The position numbers and the translations under genes were made by a program. DNA of 64,000 bases from Halichondria panicea. Lineage: Eukaryota > Porifera > Demospongiae > Suberitida > Halichondriidae. The notes under the pieces were generated by a model, which was given only the letters and a program-made list of their open reading frames with translations, did no database searches and was not told the DNA's origin. The stretch lies in the NCBI RefSeq assembly GCF_963675165.1, contig NC_087387.1, positions 2,097,501 through 2,161,500 of the forward strand. The letters run 5' to 3'. Every line of letters starts with the position of its first letter. The first letter of the stretch is position 1. Of the stretch, positions 13,000 to 24,329 are shown piece after piece.

Positions 13000-13383
13000 T
13001 TTGATCCGATAGATATTTGAGGATATCTCTGGTTGATTTCTCTTTCATATGTATCTTTATCTAACTATGCTTAGAACTTAACTACTGTGGTACGTTTGTT
13101 TTGTCTACTCAGATCTGGTAATGATCGGTACGTTGTCATAGTCTAATTAAAATTAATGGTCGACACAAAAGAAAGCTACAGCTGTCGACCTCTGGTAAAC
13201 TCACAACTAGATTGAAGATAACCTCGCTTCACTGCCTTTGAACAACTCTGACAAGAAATCATTATTTCAGAATAACAATCATAACTAAAAACTAACTTTC
13301 GCTATAAGTCTGTCCACTTCAAACTTTAATACAACGTAGATCTATACTAAATAATTATTCCCAGCTAAAATAAGTATGTTCAG

Positions 13384-16300
13384 TTAATCATCCTCGCCCT
13401 TGAGAATAGCCTCGAAGCTGAACGGAGTGAACTTGTACCCGTTTCCATCGTAGAACTTGTTCTGGAACTCCACCCAGTGCAGACGCAGGGCATGCAGGAA
13501 AGCAGAGAGCCCCTCCATCACCAGCAAAATGCCGATTGTCATGGCTGTGAAGTGCACGTGTGTGTGAAGGGGAAGGATTATAAATATGCATGCATACAGT
13601 GAAGTACATTGTACATAATTATAGAGTTACAGTATAATTATGAGTAACACGCAGCTTCGTACATTTACATGCACGTATAGATTTTAAAAAATAATTATAA
13701 TTACAGCTAATTTGGCACATGCATGAGAGTAGATACACTTGATAAATCTGGGATCAAACTGGTTGCCTACTCACCTAGGCTACACAATAATAATCCTGAA
13801 TAATACAACTAGTAGTCTAAAAGTGGTAGTAAGCTTGGTCTTTGTGTCATACCTGCCCAAGCTGCAAAGAGGAAGAAGACGGCAATGGCTCCAAGAATCG
13901 GGCTGATGGAAGCAGCCACCCCAATGCCCAACTGGAACACCATATTCCACAACACCTCAGATAGCTCTGTAGGTGGAAGGGGCGAAAACATGTTACATAA
14001 TTAAGGCATTGCATTCGGTGAAACACTGTAAATTCTACATGCACACACAACTTCAATCGGGAGCATTTTACAGGAATGTTGAATAATTATGACACATTCG
14101 CAGTGATTCTGTACAAGGATTGTATCATTGTATCTCACCAGCGTGAGCGAGACTGAGAGCCCAGAGTCGGAGGTAGGAGGCAGTGTTGGAGATGGTGCCA
14201 AGACAGTACTCAATTGTGTGGATGGATTGGTGAATGAAGATCTCACTAAACTCGAACTTTTCTCCCTCTTTCTCAGTGCCATCATCTTCTTTACCATCCA
14301 TCTAGCAGCAGGGGTGATCACAAATACTATAATTTTTATTATAGCTTATACATGTAGATAGTGCAGTATATTACACATGAATAATTATAGCTACATATAT
14401 TTCACCTATACATTTGATGAATGTATGTATGTAGGGAGGGAAAGAAAGAATTGATTCTCAGTAGGCGTCAGGGTGTCATACAGGATTTTGAAGTAGAGGG
14501 GGGAAATAAGAAAGTAACTAGAAAATGTTGCTAAAAAAAAGGTCAACCATTATTTCAACACCCTGTTAGTATGTAAAATTACCAGCTATGGACACTCAGC
14601 CATACAACTAGTACATGAATGCAGGGGGATATCCCCCCTTTCCCCCCTGTATGACACCCTGGGCGTACGGCGTACTTGTATCAGATGTACACAGCAGAAT
14701 ACGATACGGGCCTGTACCTTTACAATCATGTTGTGCCTATCACATTGACATAATTATAACAGTGTCATTACCTATGTACATGTACAGTATATATAATTAT
14801 ACATGTACTTGTAACTGACATTTTACTAAACGACGATCTATTAATATTAACTACATGATACTCATGTTAATACTGTACAGTATATTCCCTTGCTGACCTT
14901 GTCGGAGTGTTTGCCTCCACCCTCCTCCTTGAGAATGATCTGGGCACGTTCATCATCAGCCGGTTCACCGTCAGGTGTCACGTTGTAACCAGACTCAGCC
15001 CGAGCACGGCTGTAGCCATCCTGTTGGGATTGACGAACAAATATTATATCATTCGTGTAGTGAGTCGTAGCATGCAGTATACATACATAAAATTAACGCT
15101 AAATACATGCAACACAATACAAAGTACCTTTGACTGCATTTTGTGTTTGATAAGGAGGTAAATAGGCTTGGCAAGCAACATCCACGGTACACACACCAAC
15201 GCCACAATCACCAAAACAATTTGAATATATTTCTGTGAAAACAATCAACACATAATAAAAATGGAAAGGAAAACAACTGCCATATGTTATTTTAGCAATA
15301 TAATTATATACACATATGATATATATAACAACGATGTGTATAAGAATGACCTGGAGCTGGGCTAGTTCATCAGTGTGACCAAACACGGAGTATTGTATCT
15401 GTGTGGGGTCAGTGTTGGTAACATCAGGGGAGCCGCCAAACTTGAGGAACATGTTGATGAGCGTGATCAGCAAACTGGGAGCCTGAGGGCAGAACAACAA
15501 CGTCATAATTATGACACAAAAATGTTCATCACACAATTATAGCACTGTGCACAGCTAATACACTGGAGGCTGCAACAACTTGATATTGTGTGTGTTAATT
15601 CTTACATAGTTGGGATTGACGTAGAAGAAGCACCACTTGAAGAAGATGAGGAAGACCAACCAGCCAAAGATGCACAACAGGAACAGAACTTGAGGTACAA
15701 ACTCTAGTATGATGTTCAGATAGTTCTTGAAGTGGCTAGAAAATATAAAAACACAGCATGATTGAAAATCACCGTAGGCTGAGCTGTACAGCACTCAGTA
15801 CAGTTGACCTCAGACATGCACTATATACATGTATATACACTGTATACACACAGGCCAGTTTTTAAATCTGACCCTCACACTCACATGTGATTGAAAACCT
15901 GCAGACAGACTCCAAACAACATCTGCATGACACCCAGAGTGATGGCCATCTTCATCTTGTAAGAGTTGGTGAAGACCAACTTGTTCTCGGCCACGTTCCA
16001 GATAGGGTCCAGTCCAAACGGGTAGGGGGTCATTTTTGTCATAGCCTCGCGGGGGACGTAGGTGAGATGACCCCCAGGTGCAAACTGGACACACGGTGGG
16101 TTTGGACAGCACCCGAGTATGTCACTGGCTGGTTGACTGAAAAGAATGAACTCAAGTCTAAAATCACAGTTACATAGCCGAATGTACATGCAAAATGCTG
16201 TGTAACAGAAATACTTAGTGAATATACAGTCAGATCAATCAATAAAATGACAATTTATTCAGAAGTGCTGTAACCATGCACTTACTCCATGGAACCGTTG

Positions 16301-19300
16301 GTGTAAGTGAGGTCCCACGAAGTGCCAAAGATATTGAGTGACTTGGAGAACACATCGTTGTACACCATCCCAGTGTAGATGGAGAACAGCCCCATGAGGA
16401 GAATGATGTAGCGACCATTGAACAGCGTAACAAACATCTGTGAGTGTACAATTGGTTTTTTATAATAGGGGATACGCATGCATGGTACCCAAGGAGCTCA
16501 TTCGCCACCCTGTCAACCTATAAATACTGACTGTATACATAATGAGTAAGGTGGTTAATTAAAATGCCCTCCCTTGAATTTTGAATGCCGATAAACAATG
16601 AGCAATCTGTTTTCAAACAGCAAGGTCTTTTGGTACGAAATGTCTTTTTTCAATGCTTTTTACTTATTGACTGCATGCTATGTACACATTCCTAATTACT
16701 TGAAGTTTATTATGCACTGAGTGTAGAAATAGATTATTGTTGTGATGGCCTAGATTAAACCGCAAAAAATATTCTGATCAGTGCGCAAACGTACATGCAT
16801 GTGTGCCATACATGTAGGTATCATGTACGGTACAATATACAATAATTTTACACGAATAAAAACAACAACGCACCTCTCCTCCGGGTCCGTTATAGTTGTT
16901 GAGTTTCTTCTCAAATAAGATGAGCAGAGCAGCAAAGGAGGCCATGATGATACCGTGACCTGCGTCACCAAACATCACCGCAAACAGGAACGGGAATGTG
17001 ATGATCGTGTACAGGGCTGTGTGTGTGGATGTGTGAATTAGCACACTATAAACATGGAAACTTCAATATGAGGTGGAAGAGCTAGCTTGCAGGATACCAA
17101 CTAATAGGTATACACTCACCTGGGTTGACCTCTTGATAGGTGGCCACTCCGTACGCATCCACAATGGCTTGGAAACCACGGGTGAACTTGTTGACCTTGT
17201 TGTAGGTGGGTGGAGCTTCATCAGTAGCCATCCTGTTTAGAATGGACGGTACAGTTGAACCACTACGCTCCTGTGGGGGTGTGACATACACGTCATGCAA
17301 ACATGTCACAATATAATCATTATACACCAAGTTAATGACTGTACAATGTAACGGTCATGTGACTTACGGTTCCCCTGGTGAGGGCAGCCTGTATCTCATC
17401 GAGAGCGTCTACAGGACACCAACACTCGGCAATGAGACAGCGCTGGGTCACGTCCAGGTTGAACATGTTCAGAATATGGTATACTGACTTGATCTTCTTC
17501 ACCTGGAGAACAAAATACAAGTACATGTATAAACATGATTATGAAAATGAATTATCTCTCCATTAATAAAATTAGTACATGTACATGTATGAATGATGTT
17601 CCCTTTATCACTAGCCCAGCCCACCATACACAAAGTGGTGGGTGAGATCATGTGACCTGTGGGAACTCTTTCTACCAAGGGATTGAGCTCAGGGAGGCTG
17701 AAATAACCCTCCATAAGTTTTGAAATCTTGGACAACAGCAATCACTGGTTTTAGGATCAAAGTTTAACTACGGACATAAAACAGTATGTTTTTTCGTGCA
17801 CATAATCTTTCCAATTTGTTGTTTTTGTCTGTAAACTAATCACCGATCCCTTATTTATATCTTCTCCACCTTGGTCTGCCAGGTGTCCAGGTCTTGTGCT
17901 ATCTCAGTGAGCTGGGTGATTGAGTGCTCTTCTGTTGTCTGGAGCACTGACTGGAGGTCACTGATACGTGCCGCCACTTGACCCACCATCTGGGCACGCT
18001 CGTCAGCTGTCTCCGGGCACTGGTACAGCATAGCTCGGAATCTAAGGGAAATGGTACGTGTCTCTAATTATGGGAATTATAGTGCACAAGAAGCTCTATA
18101 GTTATTAATTAATGGGAAATTCGTACAAGAACACATAATTATTAGACAGGAAACTTTCCATTTGCACAAATAGTCAGAACAATAAAGATTGTACTATACA
18201 CACACAGGGGTTCCATAATTATGACAATGGGTATAATGCACATAATAACTGTTGCTACATGTAGCTACAGCATTAACTATAGTACAGTAGGAGCTCACCC
18301 ATCGCAGATTTTCCTGACCCTTGTCCTCAGCTGGTCTCCCTGGAAAAACAGGATGAACACTATCTTGTTCTCGAGGACACCCTGGTGTGTGTGAGTGTGT
18401 GTGTGGGAGGGGGGAGATTAAAGTGAAAGAAATACGAGGTGGTGTGTTTATTCTAAGAGGTAAACATTTTCAGTTGGCAGCAACATCAACTGTTTGTTGC
18501 ACAGGTACAAACAGTGTGGGTGGTTAAGATTTTCAGTCTGCACACATTTTCTGTGAATGTCAAGTACATCATTTATATGTAGAAAAGAAGCAAATCAGTA
18601 CTACAATTCACGAAACAATTTTTAACCCCCCAGGACCTATGGTTGAAGATGAAAGCTGCCATTCGAGTACTTTCGAATACTTGTCTACTCTACTGCTGCT
18701 CTGCAACATGCCTGCATGCAGTTAGCTACAGTCATAGCACATGTACACTTTACAATGATAATAATGATGTTTACATCATCCTACAGCCAACACCTAAGGA
18801 AGGCAAAGTGTTGTTCATTGAGCCAAAGGCAATTAACTACTTTTCTTCGTTTGTACGCTTGTTGACGACTGTAAACGAATAGCTACACCATCATGCACTT
18901 CCCGATTGGTGGGACTAACTACGACTATGCATGGGATCAAACCAGCACTATTATTGAGCCACCTCAGAGCTCATGCACCTTTGTTTGCAGCCACAGTGCA
19001 AAATACATATTGGTATGTTCAGTAGCACTTCTTATTGTACAGGTATATGTACATGTATAGCACTGTTGGTGGGCAGACTTTTAGTCGTCGGCTGTAGGCT
19101 AGCACTGACTGTTGTGTTGCAGGTACAAGCACTATGGGCGGTCAGATTTTCAGTCGTGGACTGTAGTACACTGTTATTTTACAGGCAGAAGCACTGTGGG
19201 TGTATGGTCGGACTTTCAGTTGTGGGTTTTACAGGTACAAGCACTGAGGGTGGTCAGACTTTCAGTCGTGGGCTGTACGTAGCACCCAATGTTATTTTCC

Positions 19301-22300
19301 AGGTACAAGTACTGTTGGTGGCCAGACTTTCAGTCTACACACTATTTAGTACATGTACATCATTTACCGGTATATAAAGAAGCAGTAAACTTTACTTCAC
19401 ACCGTGAGATTTTCAATTGCTAATCCTGTAAGAAGATTGAAGATGAAAGCTATCATTGGAGCACTTATTCTACTCTACTGCTGCTCAGCAACACTGACTG
19501 CAGTAAGCCACAGTAACTGTATACCATAATTATGATACGTACTGTATTAATTAATTACTAGAATGCTTTGTAAGTATCAGCAAACTTTGTGAGCGTAGAT
19601 CACTTTGCAAAAATAAATTAGTACTGGTAATTACATACGAACCTTGATCGCAAAGGGTCAATTTTTCTGCTGATTTGGCTCATTCGCAAAGGTTTTTCAC
19701 CAGCAAAATATTCTAAATACGGTATGTACACATACAAAAATTATGTGCAATAACATGATGGTTTCTCTATCCTACAGCCAATATCCAAAGTGTTATTCAT
19801 TGAGCCTAAAACAATTAACTACTATGCTTCATTTGTACGCTCCACGATGACTATTATAGGAACCAATACCATCATGCGCTTCCCCATTGGTGGGACTAAC
19901 AATGAGGAGTTGATTCGAGTTCCCCTCGGTAAACTAGACCCCCACGTGGTAATAAGAGTCACAGTTGCAATGAAACCTCATTCTCAAGGAGTAGAAAGTG
20001 ACCCACACATTGGACTTACCGACGGAGTGGCTGAAAATCATATTAGACTTGGTGATGGAAATGGGGTCTGTTACCTTAACGGTGCCTCTTCTAATACGGC
20101 CACCCTACGTTCAGGATCGAAACAGCACTACGAGTACATCTTAATATTCGAGCCATTTCAAAACTACGGTGCATGCTCTCACCTCGGGGGTCATGTGACA
20201 CCAGGATACTTTAATACCCGTATTGATGCAAGCAAAGGATTGGATTTTATAGTGAAGAGAGAACACAATGATGAGCAGTATAACTTCTACTACTTTCTCA
20301 TTGAGATTCTTTAACTATACTGCAGAACATTTGCTAACACTACTGCAAAGCAACTGTTAAGTAGAACACTCACAGACATATAAATACGTACTATAATTAT
20401 ACATCTACAAGTATGCTGCCATAAACTTTTCTCAAATCAATGTTTAAAATTACAAAACAGTAGCCACACTGAATGAACTCACAGTAGTTGGGTCCTCAAG
20501 AGGCTGCATTATATCTGCCTGTCTCAGGAACACGTTGCCACGACACGCCCTCCACAGGACACGCTCAAACGCAGCCACACGTTCCCTCACTATCACGCCA
20601 GTCACAAACCTGGGCACGGTGTGTCAAGGGGGGGGGGAGGGGGTCAATCATTGCATGAAGAGTTTTTAGTGCATGACTTGCCAGCAAATACAGATGAGCC
20701 ACAGAGGAGGTACGACACGGTCACATGACCAGCCAAAAGGATTATGAATCTCATTAACTTGTGCATGAATATCATTCAAGACTGTGTACTTTGATAGTGG
20801 ATTTGGTTTGGCATGTATCTTTCAAGAAATACACTTGACGTTTCTAAGATCAGGATGGTTCATTGCTGGGCTTATACTAATATGAAATAGCTTTTCAACC
20901 AGTTTCAACCACCATTAGATTTTGAGATATTATTGTTTTTAGTATAATTCTGTTTTAGAGTGTTTAATAAGTATTCTGTGCCTGCATTCAGGATAGGATC
21001 ACTGCCAACATCTGAGCCTTGGTTGTTACAACAAATCTAATCTCTACTTGTAAAACTCTAGCTACTAGCCAGCAACAAATTCACTGAGTTTTATGCTCTA
21101 AACTTGTCTCTTTATGGCGCTCACTTGCCACCAGTTGAATGTCGTCATTGGAATGCATTTTTAACGACTTCTTTGCCTTTCTTGCCTTCAATCAAGAAAT
21201 AGCAGCCACGTGAGCTTAACCGCGTGTCGTACCTCCTCTGGATGAGCCATATGGCCAATGAAAACAACACTTCAATAAAGGTACAATATAACCACAACCT
21301 TGTTCCTCATAGGTGTCCATTAAAGCAAAGGTTAATAAAGAGCAATTTTTACTTGGGAATGGAAACACTACATAGTGAATACACGCACAACAGGGAATGC
21401 TATGGAAATTACAGTCACTTTCACCTCAATACTTACGTATACATGACAAATACTGACTCACGTGAACTTGGTCTGAGCAGTGGCTATCTGCAGATGCTCG
21501 TCCAACAGTCCCTTCTCCTCACGTCCTGTGATGTCCTCATCAGTGGTAATCTCTCCGCCAGGGCCCTTACGCTTACGGGTGGGTGTGGCAGTTACAGCAT
21601 ACTGCTCGGCCTGAGAGGGGATGTGCATCAAAGTACAAATCAAATTGTGTATGGCAAGGACATTTGCACGTACATATTACACACTCATATTACACACATG
21701 TATGATCACAGTTCCAATTTTTACCTTACACACAGTTGCAGGCATTAGCTTTTAAACTGAGGCCCTAACTAACCACTTCCAGGGTAAATACAACCAGGAG
21801 TTCCTTAATGAACTCCTGGTACAACCCAATAACTGCATGCCTACACAACAGTAAAATTGCCTACAAGGGATGATGAATCACACACACACGAAATTCCAAA
21901 AGTACAACAATAGGGACCCATTAGCCCTATGCATACTAACAAGGAGGGAACACTTATTCCTAGAATGGCAGTAGATTAGCCCTATGCACACTAACAAGGA
22001 GGGAACACTTATTCCTAGAATGGCAGTAGAGTGGCAGAACAATAGACTGCACTTCACCCTAAACACAAAACCACGGCATGCACTAACTACCACCTAACCC
22101 ACTCGATAAAATTTCCCATTGTGCACCAATAATTATGCATAATGTTGGATGAACTCAAAAGTAGCAAGAAAATGTCCAGGAAATCAGAATATCACCATGT
22201 ATCCTCAAGTATGCACACGTGTAATGACTGCACTTCCTCACCTCCTGAAAGAAGCCCCGGGTTTTGTCGAGGATGTGCTGCAGCTCGATGAGGTCCAGCA

Positions 22301-22765
22301 GGTTCTTCTTGAGAGTTTCTTTGTTTGTGTTGATCTCCTTCACCTCAGTCTCCAGCACCTCAAACTTACTCTCAAGGTCAATCATGGCTGCATGGGGGAT
22401 GTGCAGAATGGGAGGTAATTGAAGGACTTGCAAAGTTAATAAAATAATACTGTAATTTTGCACATGCGGTATCCTTAATCCCTTTGATCTGCCTTAATTT
22501 CCTTGCTTTATAGTTGTACTAATTCAAAGCAAGGAAATTAAGGCACATACATGTATCCCTGAACACATCAAATACGTACTTTACCCCATTACACACACAC
22601 ACACACACACCTTGAGGTTCCGGGGCCTCCACATTGCCCCCAGGTCTCAATTCAATATCAACCTTCACCAGCTCGTTATTGAGGAAACGCAGCTTCCTCT
22701 CCATCTCGTCACAGCGACGCACCTCATTGATGAACTTGCGCTGGAAGGCATTCACGTCAGCATTG

Positions 22766-22802
<37 letters not shown>

Positions 22803-23186
22803 GCAATATACATGCATAACAATGGCTTAGTTTAGTCACATGACAAGAGTGATGCAATCACAGACAATGATTACGGTGAGGTAAACTTACATCTCTGAAC
22901 TGTACTTTGCCCTGCAGAGAAAAGAAAATATCATGATATACAATGCACATGCACAAATCAACTAGCACCATGTAGCTACATTGTATATCTGCTAACTTTA
23001 ATAAATGAAATGAGCTTTGCAAGCAGCCTAGAATATTTATCGACTCTGAAACAACGTTAACAATTTATACAATAGAGACTGAGCCCTCACCAGTTCCCCC
23101 AGCTCCCTGACACAGGAGTAGGCTGCCTCAGACTGTAGGAACAGCTGGGCTAGTGTCATCTCCTCTGATCGGAACAAGGAGCTCAT
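13384..23186 (-). CDS. ATP6V0A: V-ATPase V0 subunit a, right copy (likely founder)
   Basis: Exons: 23091-23186, 22891-22911, 22611-22767, 22242-22387, 21462-21610, 20483-20609, 18299-18381, 17870-18041, 17368-17502, 17120-17270, 16874-17016, 16286-16437, 15885-16136, 15606-15735, 15351-15482, 15128-15232, 14898-15020, 14139-14301, 13853-13966, 13384-13544. These sum to 2712 nt (903 residues), exactly as in the middle copy. The order of family blocks is the same, including the [13 protein letters not shown] helix with the essential Arg. Exon 2 is a 21-nt micro-exon (GKVQFRD). This copy shares a 353-bp divergent upstream region with HAT1, unlike the other two, so it is probably the ancestral locus. 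Intron 5 has a 539-bp MITE insertion, and intron 6 a nested plus-strand gene. Confidence 0.93.
14469..14661. mobile_element. MITE in V-ATPase intron 17 (right copy)
   Basis: Orthologous to the element at 4536-4736, with the same inverted termini (cagggtgtcat) and small internal deletions. Confidence 0.6.
18649..18985 (+). pseudogene. Decayed paralogue of the nested secreted gene (right unit)
   Basis: Exon 1 reads through ([20 protein letters not shown]) but the second exon, from about 18787, stops at TAG near 18882. It lacks most of the central domain compared with the pseudogene at 8648, so it has suffered a further internal deletion. It sits in the same relative position in intron 6 of the right V-ATPase gene. 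Confidence 0.7.
19010..19345 (+). repeat. Minisatellite between nested pseudogene and gene (right unit)
   Basis: Four or five copies of the same degenerate unit (core aagcactgtgggtg, then actttcagtcgtgg). It is contracted compared with the middle unit, which shows that repeat number has changed since the duplication. Confidence 0.75.
19443..20314 (+). CDS. Intron-nested secreted protein, right copy
   Basis: Exon 1 at 19443-19502 encodes [20 protein letters not shown], a signal peptide. Exon 2 at 19778-20314 encodes the mature domain (178 residues; 198 in total). The 275-bp intron resembles the sequence at window positions 1-167, showing that the left and right copies share an intron form absent from the middle copy. 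Conserved blocks are [26 protein letters not shown] and the C-terminus YYFLIEIL. The gene sits inside intron 6 of the right V-ATPase a gene, antisense to it. Function unknown; a secreted extracellular protein is the only safe inference. Confidence 0.8.
20702..21240. mobile_element. MITE, family A, in V-ATPase intron 5 (right copy only)
   Basis: 539-bp insertion with perfect 18-bp terminal inverted repeats (cagaggaggtacgacacg) and a perfect 9-bp target-site duplication gatgagcca (20693-20701 and 21241-21249). The empty site is seen in the left and middle copies, so the insertion is directly demonstrated. There is no long ORF, so it is non-autonomous. A 9-bp duplication fits Mutator-like transposases. 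Confidence 0.9.
22490..22545. repeat. Perfect 20-bp inverted repeat (hairpin) in V-ATPase intron 3, right copy
   Basis: tgccttaatttccttgcttt at 22490-22509 pairs perfectly with 22526-22545 across a 16-nt loop. The other two copies have different sequence here. Confidence 0.85.
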
Positions 23187-23539
23187 TTTGATCCTCTTGT
23201 CCTCCCCAAAGTTCCTCAAACGACACCCTTTGAGTATAGTATAGTAAAGCTAATGAACAGTCTTTTGCTTGGTTTCTTTCCTTGTAGCTAGCTAGCTGTA
23301 GTGAATTGTATTTCTCTGAGCTTTTTCTGTCTAATTTCTGATGTAAGAGAGTCACATGATTTTAATGTTCTATTTATACAGAAAGCTTCTATATTACTCA
23401 CTAGATTTTTTATTATCTCTGAGTTCTAATTATGTGAAATGCAGGTAACGTAGTAAAATTAAAGTTCTGCAGACTTTTCCAGCTCTCTTGATCTTTAACA
23501 CTGCCACTGTGCTGGTGATCGAATCTACTGGCTAGAAAA
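23187..23539. promoter_or_regulatory. Divergent promoter region, V-ATPase a (right) and HAT1
   Basis: 353 bp between the two opposed start codons. No TATA box is obvious. This sequence is not shared with the upstream regions of the middle and left V-ATPase copies, whose homology to the right copy ends just upstream of the start codon. Confidence 0.6.
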
Positions 23540-24278
23540 ATGTTCAGTGTGAAGGATTTAGAGTCTTTCATCAGCAAAGCAAGCACATCTTTGGAAATAA
23601 AGTTTGGTAAGGCTCACAAGCACCCTTTGCATGCATGCTGCGCCTAGCGCCTCCCTCCAAACTCAACAATCATATTTCTGTTGCAGTTCGCAGTGAAGCT
23701 GACATCTTTGACGACAGTTTGGCCTTTGCACCCGTGTTCACCCACCAAGTGTTTGGAGAGAATGAGGCCATATTTGGATACAAGGATCTCAAAGTCAAGC
23801 TCTATCACACACCCGACACACTGAGCACTTATATCGGACTGAAGTATACCAGCCAATCGGATTCACCAAAACCAGACAATGTTGTAAAAATCCTGTCAGA
23901 ATACATTCCCGAAGGTGAGTGAGTCGTACAAGTTTCATGATCATTAGCTGTCTCATTTCTTAGGGTTCTGCACAAACTTGGACGAGTACATTAGGAGGAT
24001 AACTGTGCCGTCGTCGTTCAAACCTTTTGGAGAATTGCTGCACGTTTACAACCAAAATGATGCTACGTATGAAGTATACAAGGTTAGTGAGTTCATTGTG
24101 CAGTACTATAAATGTAGCTTCCCACAATAACTATACTGCAGTCGTCCAAACACAGTCTATAATGTTCTGCGATTATTTGTAAGCATTTTCCTTAACTAAC
24201 GCTTCACTCTCTATACCTCTACATGTGTACACACCCCGCCCCCGCCCCACCACACACTGTTATACATACACACACACA

Positions 24279-24329
<51 letters not shown>

